Below, in pieces: positions 1 through 11,248 of a DNA stretch of 64,000 nt. Origin of the DNA: Monosporascus cannonballus (lineage: Eukaryota; Ascomycota; Sordariomycetes; Xylariales). The DNA lies in contig QJNS01000254.1 of NCBI GenBank assembly GCA_004154925.1, positions 46,992 through 110,991 on the forward strand. Reading direction: 5' to 3'. Every line of letters starts with the position of its first letter. Positions within the stretch are counted from its first letter, which is position 1. The notes under the pieces are model-generated. The model did not search any database. It saw only the letters and a list, made by a program, of their open reading frames with translations, and was not told the origin of the DNA. Position numbers and translations under genes: made by a program.

Positions 1-3000
1 AGGCCTTCCGCATCTACGTCTCCCTCGGTAGCGGTAGTGGCTGTGGCGGTCTTAATTTTCCCGTCGTCGTCCGAGGAAGACGAGGGAGCGGGACTCGGCG
101 AGAGCAGCGCGGCCCCGCTGATCAGGATCCGCGCGCAGATGGCGAACACCTGCGGCTTGGACGCCCAGGCCAGGGGTCCGTCGCCGCCACCGTCGTCGTC
201 GCCGCCGTCGCCGTCGCGGCGCGTCTTCCGGGCATCCGCATCCGCCTCATCTCCGACGCCGCCGGATTCGAGCAGGCGCGTCAGCGTCCGCAGGCCCGCG
301 AGCGTCCAGGCCGCCAGGGCGCGGAGCCCCGGGTCCGAGTTCGCGAGAGACGAGGGAGGGAACAGCAGCACATCCCGCCAGCGGCGCGCCTCCCGCACCT
401 CGTCGACGTACTGGTTCTGCTCCTCAACGACGAACAGCGCGCCGTCGAACCGCATCGCGGCGCGGAGCTGCCGCTCGGCGGGGACCCAGGCGGCGCCCTC
501 CCCCTCCGCGCCGGGAACGCGCGCGGCGTGGCCGATCACCCGGCCGGCGGCGTGCGCGCGGAACTCGGCGTCGGAGCCGTAGCGCCCGCGCAGCCAGGCG
601 AGGAGGCGCGCGGCCGCCTCGACGGAGGCCGTCGGGCGCCCGCCGAGCACCGGCGCCGCCGCCTGCGCCGCCGCCGCCCGGACCTCCTCGTCGTCGTCGT
701 TGAGCGCGTCGTAGAGGGCCAGGAGCCAGGGCAGGTGGGCGCGCCCGACGTCGGGGTTGGCGCCGACGTCGGCTGGCGGCGGGACGGCCTCCGAGAATGA
801 TTTCAGGGCCGTTACGGCTGCCATGCGGGTGTCGAATATCTGTCGCGTCCTTGGGTCAGCAACAGGGGCGAAATGCAGGTAGGGATATGGTCTACGCGGA
901 GTGCACCACCGGTGTCCCCGGGTGGACTTACCCTGTCGTCGCTTCCCGCGTCGCTCACCATGGCCCCCCAGGAGCGCAGCCACCGCAGGAGGCCCTCGTC
1001 CGGCGGCGCGCCCGCCCGGCGGACGAAAACCGCTAGCAGGGGGCCGCTGAGGCGGACGACGGCGTCGGATAGGCTGGGGTTCAGGGGCTTCCGGTGCAGC
1101 TCCGTCCAGAACTCGTGAAACGTCTCCTGCGCGGGGAGGCCTCGCAGGGTTTCTTCCCGTCCCGGCCGCGCGAGGAACGCGTCGAGCAGGACGGCGAGAC
1201 ACCCCAGGGCGAGCGTCCGCGGCTCTGGCGCCTCGGTGGCGCTGCAGACCCCCATGTACACGTGCACGAGTGCGCACCCGGCTCCTTCGCCCCGCGGCGG
1301 GGCGGCCTCGGCCAGCGTCTCGAGCATGACGCATGCGATGTTTACGTCGTCTTTCAGGGCGCTTTGGAGATTACGTTCCAGTTCTCCTATGCGGGCGTTG
1401 CGGAGCAGCTCTTTGGTGGCTGCTACCGCCAGGCTGGAGGTTAGAAGTGCCGAGGACGGATCGGGCCTGAACGGTATGGTGGCGTATGTCGGATGCTCCT
1501 CGCTCGAGGTCTGGTCTGGTGACGGAACGGCCGGTCGGGAAGTGGTGGTGTTGTTCCCCAGCGCATGATCCCGCGGGTCGAGCTCTGCGACGAAGCTGGC
1601 GATCTCGATGTATACTGCTCTAGCCTCGAGGCAGCTGTCGAGACAGCCGCTCATATCTGGTATAGCTTCAAGCAGACCGCGTAGAGAATCCGAATACTCT
1701 ACTAGGTGCATGTTAGTCTTAAGTCTAGTTTTTCTTTCCACGTCCGGGAACAGCGTAAGCCGACCGATAAGCAAACTAGGCATGACTTCCAAAAGCCTTT
1801 CCAGCAAGAACTTCAAGGTCAGCAATGCGCCGTGGAGCTTATTGGCCGAGCCCTTCGAGTCAGCGATCAGGGACTCGACGGGCCCGATCCAGTCCGGCCT
1901 CAGCAGAAAAGAGCACAGCGTACGGGCCGCGATCTCTCTTACGTGCCATATGTGGCTGCCGAGATACCAGGCGATGATGTCGAACAGCTTGTCGCGGAAG
2001 GCCTCCGGGGGTCCCGCTCGGCGAATTATGTCCAGCGCCGGGAAGACGGATTCCACCATCTGAGAGCCTATGAGGACGCCCGAGGACTGCTGGCCCATCT
2101 CCAGCAGGTTCACCAGGACGGCGGGGAGGGCGGGGAATTTGTGGTAGGAAACCTTGGTCGTCCGCCCATCCCATCCCGCCTCCATGGCTGTCTTGCTCTC
2201 GTTGGTGCCGAGGAGGCAGTCTATGAGGCTCCGCAGGAGGAGCAAGCCGCAGTTACGAATCGCCCAGCTAGGCCCAGTTAGTTTCCGACAATGCGCACGA
2301 CGTATGTCGAACTTACACCTCTGATTTAAGGCTGTTCGCGGCTAGCTCTAGGCAGTCGGTGAGGTACGCCTCTGCCCTCTTGCTCAGAGCCGAGCTCTTG
2401 AAGACGTCCTTGAGACAGTTCAGGGCGTGGACCTGCGGAAGGTTCGATCCATCGGTCTCCGCTATGCGCGCCGGCCGCTCGGCAATCTCTCTCAGCTGCC
2501 GCATGATAGTATCGAACGAGGGGTAGTCGGCGTTGGCGGAAAGGATCCCAACTATAAGCGCCGGGATGCCCGCGGATCTCCGCGTTGTCGATGCTTGCGT
2601 GTAAATGCAGTTCAGTGCCCCCTGAACTTGGTCAGAAATGTATTACAATGACATTTAGAGGTTGGGTTTACCGACCTTATACCATTCACCCAGCACACTT
2701 GCTTGCTCAGTGGTTGGAGCCGGAAAATATTTGACAAGTTGGCAGCAGCTCGAAAATGTCTGGGTCACAGTCGTGAATGCTCCGCGGTGACGCAAGTTAG
2801 AGAGCTCATCGAACGTCAATCGACCAATTCTCTCAAAGCTGTCGCGGGAGAGTGTGAGGAGCCCCTTAGCCCGCTCGTTTCTCGCATTATTTCCAATGGT
2901 TTTCATTAAATTGCTAGAATGCGTTAGCGAAGCTAGTCCCATGGCGATAAAGGCTCCCCCTTACCTCGATTCGTGAATCGCTCGGAAGCTGTAACTGAGA

Positions 3001-5327
3001 AGACCCTTGGTGTCTAGGCCTTCCACCTCCTCCAGCTCCTCGGGCAAATGGCCTTCTGGTGAGTCGTCGCACAGTATGTGTCTGACAGCCTGCCAAATCC
3101 TGTCGCAACACGCAATCGCCCTATCCTGCAAGCTTTCCAGGTGGCTAAGGTAATCCTCCGTATACTTCTTAACCGAAAGGGAGCCCCAGAGATAGCTACA
3201 CAGCACATACAGTAAGCCTGAGTTTCGTAAGAGGCTGGAGGAGAGGATACTTACCGAAGGGATGCGAAACTACCATGGACAGGAGCCTTAAGAACAGCAG
3301 TGGCAAGATCGCGCTCGGCGGCGCCGAGCTTTTCTTCGAGGTCAGAAACAATGATTTCGATGATACGTAACTGTCCCTTTGCGTCTGCGGTCCAGCGCCA
3401 TAAGACTTCGTACGACCGAGCAACACCGTCAGCGTGATCTGCTCTAGCAGTCTTACGAGCGAGCTCCTCGGCCCTCCTGCAGAAGGCCCGGAGCTCTTCA
3501 ACAACGGGTCTGCGCAACCCCGCAATGGGAGTTTCTGGTAACCCAGGCTTGTCCTGCGCGAGGAGCATTATCAGCGACGCTGCCGCCTCTCTCACATCAT
3601 CGAACGGATCCAGAACGAGATCCAGCACGCAGCGAAGCCATGTAGAGTCGGTAAAGGTGTCGCGGTGGTCTCGGCCTTGCAGATCTTCTACTTGTCGAGA
3701 TAGAGTGGACTTAAGGACGAAATGCATGGCTTTCAGTGCCGTAATGTGACGTTGATAAGATGCGGTAGGAACAAGCTCATTCTTGAGGAAGTCCATGTAC
3801 CAGCATACGAAACGCTGGTGCTGATCCAGGGCGGTATGAAGCCCCTTGACGACTACCTCCTGGCGGTTGGCCTGCTTTGATGCTTCGGAGCTATCGATAG
3901 ACTCTGGCGGTTCATGCGCACTACCTTTTTCCCCATTTGCTTTGTCAAGTTTCCTTGCCGCGCGGCCGTAGTCCCGTCGTAGCGCTTCGAGAGAACCTTG
4001 GATACGCTTAATCATACTCCTCGAATGGCCCAAAACGTCGTATCTAAATTTTGGGTCCGTGTCCGCATAGAACGAGGGCAGGTGCTTTCTGAGAAGTTCG
4101 AGAGCTTCCTTGGTGTATGGTTTTGTGGTCGACGGCGAAGCTATCAGTATTGATACAGCTGCGGACCGCGCGTCGACGGATTCGTGGCCCAATACGGTCT
4201 CGAGCGTGTCCACCGACAATTGGGCAACCGCGCCTGCTTCTAATTTGACAACTGGGAGTCGTTAACTAAGCTATATCATAGTGATGGGACGTCAAGAAAC
4301 CTACTAGTTCCTGGTTCGTCTACAACACCCACCTTCTTTCCTACCTCAAGCATCGCCAGCCAGAGCATCGAGTTAACATCCCAGCCTGTGTTCTCACTGC
4401 CGGTTAGGCTCTGCAGTGAGGATAGGTCATTGAGATATTTTAGAGACTCAAATCGGTCTACTCTGAATAAAGGAGCGAAGACATAGAGCTTGATGGGTTC
4501 AAGAAGTTCGAGGTTCGCATGTAGAGCCCCGTATATAAATTTATGCCAAGAGTCTGGATAAAACCTGGTACTTTCACCTTCACGCCAAGGTGTGGTAAAG
4601 ATGGTAACAAGGAGCTTTCCGGCTACGGAGGATACGTTGTGAAGTTCTAGCCAGTTGAACAATTTGGAAATGAATTCATCCCATGTGACCTCCTGATGCG
4701 AGGGGAGCTCGTGGACTCGTCGATAGATTTCCAGGACATCTGATGGATAAACTAGATTCTTTAGTATGATATAGTCTAGGTATGTTATAGCAGACTTTAC
4801 TGATGGCTTCGACGATTGTCGTGTAATGATAGTGACAGTGTCCCTTAGGATCCTCGTCTTGATAGCCAGGCCGGTTTCAGGGGTTGGATTCTTAGAGATG
4901 GAGTAGGCGAGGAAGTCAAGAATGAGCTTCATCGACCTGTGAGAATCCTGCTCATTCCATTCAACGAAGAAATCGAATAGCCTCGCAGCCGTATCTTCAG
5001 AAAGTGCGAATGCGCGGAGAAGAGTGGAGCTAGACTTGGAGCACTGCTCAACAAAGCCGCATAGTTTCACGCAGGCATTTCCAGATAGCTGTTTTGGTTT
5101 TGAGGCGCTTCGAACCAGCTCCTGGAATATGTTCTCGACATGCCTAATATTGAGATTATCAGTTGCTTGTGAATACGCGGATACACATAAGCATGAGGCA
5201 GAGCAAGGAGCACTAACACGGGCTGAGAGGCAGGGGATTGTTTTTCGACCCAAGCAACTGCATGTCTTGGGTTGAAGGACGTATCCTCGATATCAAGAAT
5301 CATCTCACCGTCCTCTTGTAGGTTCAT
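1..5327 (-). CDS. TRM732: THADA/Trm732-type tRNA methylation subunit (DUF2428), partial
   Basis: Large HEAT/armadillo-like protein of the THADA/Trm732 family, whose yeast member partners the methyltransferase Trm7 to 2'-O-methylate position 32 of tRNA anticodon loops. Family hallmarks are visible: CGLLLLRSLIDCL, FPALDIIRRAGPP and WHVREIAARTLCSFL (exon 932-2267), LRHRGAF (about residue 775) and RRSAGIPALI (about residue 830) in the DUF2428 core, and FVVEEQNQYVDEVREARRW in the C-terminal exon. Predicted exons on the minus strand: 5327-5185, 5143-4305, 4251-3255, 3195-2965, 2913-2676, 2621-2317, 2267-932, 839-<1. Phases agree at every junction; about 1,640 codons are present and no stop is met at the left edge. 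The 2622-2675 intron could instead be 2627-2671. The ATG at 5327 (MNLQEDGEM) was chosen because exon 1 splices in frame to the FVEQCSKSS-containing exon through a very short 41-nt intron. Family assignment is firm; exact splice sites are inference. Confidence 0.88.
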
Positions 5328-6008
5328 CTTTTCTGGAAGGATTTTCGAATATGACCTTTGCCTCCTATCCGAGTCACCTCAAAACCCGGAAAGAGGGTAA
5401 ATCTCTTGATCTTGGCAGTGAGCCCCAGCGATATACGGTAGCCCTGGCCGAAAACCGACCCAACCTGGGCACAACAATATTTAGAGATATTCACGCCGGC
5501 TGGATACGAAGCCCGAGAATTTGGCAATTCAGAAGATTTAGCATCAACCCCTGTCCGAAACAAAGAGTGCTCAGTATATCGCAGGAATAAACCGTACCCC
5601 GTACCAGGCTTGTGAAAGAATAAATGGCGCGCTAAAGCAGAAAGGGAAAGGCGTAGGGGAAAAATGAGGTGCATAGTTACATAGACATCATCTGGATGAC
5701 AGGGTGGGCCCCACAGGGATGATAAGAACTTTGGAAGCTTAAAGTTAGGGCACGGGCCAACCTAGACTACGTCTTAATCAGATGGGAATTTTTTTATCTT
5801 GGCACAAGCATCAGCGCCGCCGCCGAAAACCAACCCGCATCTAAATTACTTCCTTCGTAGATATAACAAATAGTCGTCACGGCCACCACCGCACTGCAAA
5901 CAGGCAGAGCAATTTGAGGGAGCGATTCTCGGATTAATGGGCCATTTTTCTTCGGATCCCCCTCTTTTATATACTTTAACCACATTGCCATAGTTCGGCC
6001 AAGGAGAG
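5328..6008. other. Intergenic, divergent THADA/TIM23 promoter region
   Basis: About 0.68 kb between two divergently transcribed housekeeping genes. A reading frame on the minus strand (5324-5674) has no recognisable domain and does not splice convincingly into the downstream THADA exon, so it is treated as non-coding. The span presumably contains both promoters; no specific element is claimed. Confidence 0.45.
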
Positions 6009-6796
6009 ATGTCTATCTGGGATGCGCTCACCGGACGAAAGTCCTCGTCCCAGAAGTCCTCGTCATCTTCGTCGTCGTCATCCCCGGCTTCCGCGACAAG
6101 TCCGTCTTCCACACCCACATCTACCGATACCTTCACACCAACTCCTTTCGACCCCTCGACCGCCCAAGGCGTGGATTCCTTCCTCAACAGCTCCGCCTTT
6201 GCCGACCCGTCGCAATTACATCCCCTCGCCGGCCTCGACAAGGAGAGTCTCGAGTACCTGACACTTGACGACTCCACTCTATCCGACGCCCCAGGGCACT
6301 CGGCGATCCCTTCGCGAGGTTTCAGCGATGATCTGTGCTATGGGACCGGTATCACATATCTCACGGCATTATCGATAGGAGGTGCATGGGGTCTGCAAGA
6401 AGGATTAAGAAAATCCGTCGGCCAACCACCAAAGCTGCGTCTCAACTCAACACTCAACTCCATCACGAGGAGAGGTCCCTTTTTGGGTAACTCTGCCGGT
6501 GTTGTAGCCATTACTTATAACTGCTTCAACTCGGGCATCGGCTACTTGAGGGGAAAGCATGATGCAGCTAATACTATCGTCGCCGGAATTCTCAGTGGCA
6601 TGGTCTTTAAGAGTACAAGGGGCCTTCGGCAAATGATGATATCAGGAGGTGTCGTAGGGACTATCGCCGCAGCGTGGGCGGTACGTTGTCCACCCTGTTC
6701 ACTTTTCCATTGGACGCAAGCACTGACTCTGGACAGATCACGAAAAAGGTCTTGGCGCCATCTTCTACAACTGAACAGCAGGAGAAACACCTTTAG
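6009..6796 (+). CDS. TIM23: Mitochondrial inner-membrane import channel Tim23
   Basis: Core channel subunit of the TIM23 presequence translocase of the mitochondrial inner membrane. Exons 6009-6680 and 6737-6796 give 243 residues; the 56-nt intron has a GTACGT donor and a CAG acceptor, phase 0. The N-terminal ~110 residues are a Ser/Thr/Pro-rich, intermembrane-space-type segment with a run of nine serines near residue 19. Residues ~110-225 form the Tim17/Tim22/Tim23 domain with four hydrophobic segments; LCYGTGITYLTALSIGGAWG opens the domain and Gly-rich helices such as GGVVGTIAAAWA follow. The last exon encodes a short polar tail (ITKKVLAP...). Reading through the intron would replace this tail with unrelated residues, which supports the splice. 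Length fits fungal Tim23 (about 220-245). Confidence 0.93.
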
Positions 6797-7379
6797 ATGA
6801 CCACGAAAGATCACGTTAATATTACCGCATCCCGCACCAGGGCGGAGACCGAGATAGCTGTGTATGATATGGGGCTCGGCTTAGGACCGAGTCTCTTGCG
6901 CCGCCGATGAATCCTTACGGATAATTTTTGTGTAGATACGGTTTCCTCGGATGGGTCGCATAGCGATGGATGAACTCTCCTCTAGCTGGACATACGTGTA
7001 CAATAAACGGGCAAGCGCATAGAACGCATTCTGCGGTGGCGGATAGGTAGGCGTTCAAACTCAGCAATGGGACGGCAATTGCATATTTTCCAGCTAGGGA
7101 GTGGTCCCTTCTTCATAATGATCCGTGGCGACCCATCGATCAGGCAGGCGACACGAAGTACGTCTAGTATTTATGTCTCCTTGGGAACCCGGTATCGGAT
7201 CCCCATATGCTACCTTGTACCTGTTCCGGAGGCATCCAGGCACCCTGGGAACAGGTTGTTTTATCAGTCGCATTTGTTTTCATCCCTAGCCCTATTTTTC
7301 GGGAGATTGATCATAGCCACCTGTGCCAATCATACGCAACGTGCAAAACATTAAACGAACAACAAACCCAGGTGAAGTC
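6797..7379. other. Intergenic, no gene seen
   Basis: About 0.58 kb between TIM23 and the interrupted gene at 7380. Short open frames here lack family resemblance. It probably holds the TIM23 3' UTR and the next promoter. Confidence 0.4.
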
Positions 7380-8498
7380 ATGGCATCCCAGGGGAGCTTA
7401 GCAGAGGAGATCGGCGAGGCGCTTATACAAACCTGCCTCGAGACATGGCGCTCGAGAGCGACACCCATCACGCCCGAGGAATACATTTTCCAGCAGTGGC
7501 AACCGGGCGGCGAGAATCCGCGTCGCACGGCCGGCTCGCTCGTCCCGGATCATAACCCCAAGGGCTGCCTCTTCGTCCCCTTTGATAACTCACCTCCTGC
7601 CGACCAGCAGCTTCTTGAAAAACGCGCGGCGCTCAAGCGCACGATCGACGAACACGGTTTCGCCGCCTCGGAGCTGCTGCTGGATCGAGAGATTATGGAG
7701 CATGGATATCTCACCTTCGAGGGACTCGGCAACACCAGCCTGGCACAGCTGAAGACGTTCGAGAAGGTTAGTCGTTTCGCCGAATAATTGACTGCGCATG
7801 CGGGTCCGCTGACACGAGTCTAGGTCGCCCTCATCGCCAAATACCGACTCCTGGAGACCTCTCGCTTTCCTACCTCAACCTCGCACGGCAACCCGGAATC
7901 CAACGGGCCGCTCGCAGGCTAGCGCCGGATGTGGATGCTGAGGGGCACGGGCTTCGAAACGCTGGCCATCGAGTCCTTCTACCTGCCGCTCACCATCCCC
8001 TTCGATCTATTCCTACAGCGCCTCGAGGAGGTCGCGGAGCCGTACAAGAACACGGGCATCTCGGACCGCCACACCCATGAAGCCGTGGGGCGCTAGAAAG
8101 GCAACCGCGTCGCCCAGCGGACCGAGGAGGAGGACGCGGAGTGGCTCGAGAGCCTGATAAAAGAGGTGTCTCTCACCCCGCAGGAGCAGGCCAGCTGGTC
8201 GTACCAATTCTGCAAGGAGTTCGATGGCGTCAGTCGCGTGGTCGAGGATGAGTGGCATACCGTGGACACGCCGGAGGAGTTCAATGCGATGCTCCGTGCG
8301 ATGGAGGGTAGCAAGCTGGCACCGGTTTTCATGCGCGTTAGTATAGCGTTCTCTCGTGCTGGGTTCGGGTGGATTGATGGTTAATACAGTTGTTTGCAGA
8401 CCTGCAAGCTTACCGAGGGCAGACGTATCAGCCGCCTCCTGAGCCTCAAGACCTCCGAGAGCACCGAAAACACGGAAATGCCCCAGGCTCGCCACTAA
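7380..8498 (+). pseudogene. Three-exon gene of unknown function with two in-frame TAG codons
   Basis: Not recognised. An ATG at 7380 (MASQGSLAEE...) opens exon 7380-7766, followed by exons 7824-8336 and 8400-8498. Donors are GTTAGT in both introns (57 and 63 nt) and acceptors TAG and CAG; all joins are phase 0 and the total is 333 codons. The reading is acidic and soluble-looking, with no membrane segment. Within exon 2 the frame is broken only by TAG at 7920-7922 and TAG at 8094-8096; there is no frameshift and no TAA or TGA before the terminal TAA at 8496. Coding character continues unchanged on both sides (FETLAIESFYLPLTIPFD between the stops; EEEDAEWLESLIKEVS after the second). It may be a recent pseudogene, a gene recoded at the mRNA level, or two assembly errors. 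An alternative acceptor at 7922 would remove the first stop in frame but not the second. Confidence 0.6.
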
Positions 8499-8959
8499 GA
8501 ATATAGACGAGCGATTTCGAGCTATTGGTCGCCTCCCTGACGACCCTCTCTCAGAAATCCCTCAGGTGTCGAGCAGAGCAGTCAAGAATGCACAGATTGG
8601 CTTTAAGAGTGTCAAGGATGCTATCATCCCGCTGTAATGGGTATCAAGGTCATTGATATGAATCTGAACACATTCATGGTTAGAAACTACTGGATTTTGA
8701 GAGGTTCCTATTGAGCACCGGTTCAGTAGATAGACCTAGTGACATGATGCAGTGGCTGCAAGGCACCACTATCAAGTCGTATGGGAGATAGCCGTGTGCC
8801 CAATTAGCCTTTACGTATCCTTGTTAGAGTATCGATGAATTTCCTCTTAATTTTCTGCATGGACATGTGTGAAATAATCACAGCAATTGAATTAATGGGT
8901 GATTATCTGTAATAAGAAGTCCCCTGACGAATAGGTGAGATTTGCAAGATGTGATTACA

Positions 8960-9445
8960 TCATGAGTATTGCGCGTGAAGTTGTTCATATACTATATGGT
9001 TAAATCGCCCTCCATTTCCACGGTAGTGTCCGCTTCCCATCACACCTTCTGCGCCGCCAACAACTGCTGAAACACCCACCATATCCAAATCTAGACCGTA
9101 CGTCGACTTTTCTACCCACCTAGTCATTACAGCTTGAAACAGCTTGAAATATCCCTTACTGCCATCGAGATGTGTTTCCCTTGCTGGCCGGTCACCGATA
9201 TCTACCTCGAGGAAGATGTCGACGAGTACATCTGGGACGGGACCAGATGGGTTCCAGTTGTTGAAGGTGTGGTAAGTTGCTTTTCTTACGAGTTTTCTTT
9301 CTCGTAGACCAAAAATCTTCTTGCGTGCAACGTCCTGTGGCAGTGATAGCTCTACACGATTCCCATATCTACTTCCACATCTACTTTGACATTGAGACGC
9401 TGCCCTAACATCCAGCTTTATCAACACGGGGCCTGAGGTCAGCAA
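8960..9445 (-). CDS. Possible small hypothetical protein
   Basis: Open frame of 161 residues without a recognised domain; the first ATG is at 9445. It is mildly basic in the first half (LRERKLVRKATYHTF) with an acidic patch (DVLVDIFLEVDIGDRP) and a Gly-rich end. Composition resembles coding sequence more than neighbouring intergenic DNA does, and no overlapping alternative is better. No intron or homology argument supports it, so it could be chance or a fragment of an older gene. Confidence 0.25.
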   Translation of the reverse strand: MLTSGPVLIKLDVRAASQCQSRCGSRYGNRVELSLPQDVARKKIFGLRERKLVRKATYHTFNNWNPSGPVPDVLVDIFLEVDIGDRPARETHLDGSKGYFKLFQAVMTRWVEKSTYGLDLDMVGVSAVVGGAEGVMGSGHYRGNGGRFNHIVYEQLHAQYS

Positions 9446-9802
9446 TCAAATCACGAGAACCTCATCTTGTGGTCACATATCAAAATTCCCAGAATAGCAC
9501 CCCTAACGCTGCATAATCCATTTCTTCTCGGTCTCGGAATCCCCTTCGAGGATAGAAAACTCGGACTCCCCATTGGGCCCGCTCTCTTTTCCAATATCCC
9601 GCGAGTGACCTCCTTCCATCTTCTTTCGATCCCATCTTCCACATTGTTTACCAGTCATCAGTCTCGTCGCCCCTTTTTCCATTCACGAGATACTTCACCA
9701 CCCATTGTCGCCGCTGAACATCATCTCGCGCTAGCATCTCTTTGGCGTACCTTCCTGGGGTGATTTTTGAACCACTACGTGCACTCCGAATCACTGTCAA
9801 CA

Positions 9803-11248
9803 ATGGGGCAAAACGCATACACCCGTGATTCTCAACGGCAACCGTCGACTCCTCCGCCATCTTCCTCACAGCACAAATCATCCAAGACCACAACCAAGGA
9901 TCACATCGATGACGCCCATAGCGGCGACAATATTCCCGCTCATCCCCCCCTTTCAACTCGTCAACAGGAAACCACGTCGAGTTTTCCACAACAGGCAACT
10001 ACGTCGACTTTTCAGCAACCGGCAACCACGTCGACTTTTCAACAACCCGGTCCAGGATTCAATCACCAGATCATCAATTACCCCGGCGGTTTGACCTACA
10101 GCACCCTTCCCGTCGCCAATCCTCCTGTCGGCGTTGTCCCTCAGGTACAGACTCCCGGTCTTTTCAATTATACCACCCCTTACACCACTTCTACCACCCC
10201 TTATTACTACTACTATCCTGTAAGCACCCGTAGCAACATGAGTGAATATCAAGATCCTAGAATCCAGCCGCCTGGAGCCCAGAACTTCACGGACAACCCG
10301 GAGCCCGGAGTCACCAACGGCCCTATGGTACACCAATGGACTCCCCGTTTTGACGGACAGTACGCCATGAATTCTGGTCCGGGTTTCCAACCCGTCCCGG
10401 TCTTCGCAGCACCCGGTGTTACTGGCGCCGTGCCCCTCCAACAGGTACCCATGCCACAGGTACAGCCATGCCAACCTCTTTTTGCTGCCCAATTCACTCT
10501 GCCTGCTCAGCCTGTTCCAATCGTTCAACAGGTCCTCCAGCAGGCCACGTATCAGGCCTCCTATTATCCCTGGAATGCAAGTGGAATCCGATGTCCAGCA
10601 GTCGCATCGTCCCCAGATCTCATGCACTTTGTTTACTTAGGCGAACATAACATGGGATTCCGGATGTTACCACTTTTATTTCCTATCTCAGTCCATCACT
10701 TACGCTTAGTAACTGCGCTAACTTACTTTGATACACAGGTTCAGACGGGTGTTGCCGCTCAGCCCATGGCTATTCCTGCCATGGTGCACCCGGGACAGCA
10801 GCAGCAGTCCTTCGCCTTCCAGCCGGGCCAGCCCATGCCTCCTGCTCAGGTGATTGGTCAGGCTCCCCCATTCGTTGGTCAGCCTACCGGATTTGCCGCG
10901 CCGGCTGCTCAGGTCCCCCCTCCCCCCGGCGTCTTTCAGCAGGTCGGTCAGGGCATGGTTGTTCCGGGTCAGCCCATGCCTGGCATGCCGACCTGTCCTC
11001 CCGACATCATGGGCATAGGCAAAACCAGTGCCGAGATGGCCATGGAACAGGCTCATGCCGCGGCGAACAACCAGGCCAACGAGCCCCAGGATTTCCAGCC
11101 GGCCGATCCCGATCCCGGCCGCATGTACTGGGTCCGCCAGCTCGACAACGAGTGGATCCAGATGAGTCGCTTCACCATCGACCGTCTCGCCTGTCGCTGG
11201 TTCGTCTGGCCCAACGGTGTCTTCTACGCCGTCCGCCTTGAGGATTAA
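9803..11248 (+). CDS. Pro/Gln-rich conserved fungal protein with GC-AG intron
   Basis: Low-complexity protein of unknown function with a conserved C-terminus. Exons 9803-10576 and 10739-11248 give 427 residues. The start MGQNAYTRDSQ at 9803 is preferred; an in-frame ATG at 9767 would add 12 residues. The N-terminus is Ser/Thr/Pro/Gln-rich with a short tandem repeat (ATTSTFQQP, about residues 65-85); the middle is Pro/Gln/Val-rich with Tyr runs. The last ~90 residues contain PPDIMGIGKT, a segment ending QDFQPADPDPGRMYWVR, and CRWFVWPNGVFYAVRLED, a pattern I recognise from uncharacterised proteins across filamentous ascomycetes. The 10577-10738 segment breaks the composition, begins GCAAGT, contains CGCTAAC and ends ACACAG, so I read it as a GC-AG intron of 162 nt. 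A second candidate intron starts GTAAGC at 10220 but is less certain. Confidence 0.72.
   Translation: MGQNAYTRDSQRQPSTPPPSSSQHKSSKTTTKDHIDDAHSGDNIPAHPPLSTRQQETTSSFPQQATTSTFQQPATTSTFQQPGPGFNHQIINYPGGLTYSTLPVANPPVGVVPQVQTPGLFNYTTPYTTSTTPYYYYYPVSTRSNMSEYQDPRIQPPGAQNFTDNPEPGVTNGPMVHQWTPRFDGQYAMNSGPGFQPVPVFAAPGVTGAVPLQQVPMPQVQPCQPLFAAQFTLPAQPVPIVQQVLQQATYQASYYPWNASGIRCPAVASSPDLMHFVYLGEHNMGFRMLPLLFPISVHHLRLVTALTYFDTQVQTGVAAQPMAIPAMVHPGQQQQSFAFQPGQPMPPAQVIGQAPPFVGQPTGFAAPAAQVPPPPGVFQQVGQGMVVPGQPMPGMPTCPPDIMGIGKTSAEMAMEQAHAAANNQANEPQDFQPADPDPGRMYWVRQLDNEWIQMSRFTIDRLACRWFVWPNGVFYAVRLED
10577..10738 (+). other. Predicted GC-AG intron, 162 nt, in frame and stop-free
   Basis: Starts GCAAGT (the usual sequence of GC-type donors) after the Trp-Asn codons, has a CGCTAAC branch-like site near the 3' end and ends CAG. 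The length is 54 codons with no stop, so retention would still give a full-length protein with a 54-residue non-repetitive insert. Confidence 0.65.

Noticed and set aside
5324..5674. Possible additional 5' exon of THADA/Trm732
   Set aside because: No donor/acceptor pair joins it in frame to the exon beginning MNLQEDGEM, which already looks like a proper N-terminus.
8013..8495. 160-residue minus-strand open frame
   Set aside because: Antisense shadow of exons 2-3 of the interrupted gene; the plus strand has matching splice sites and better composition.
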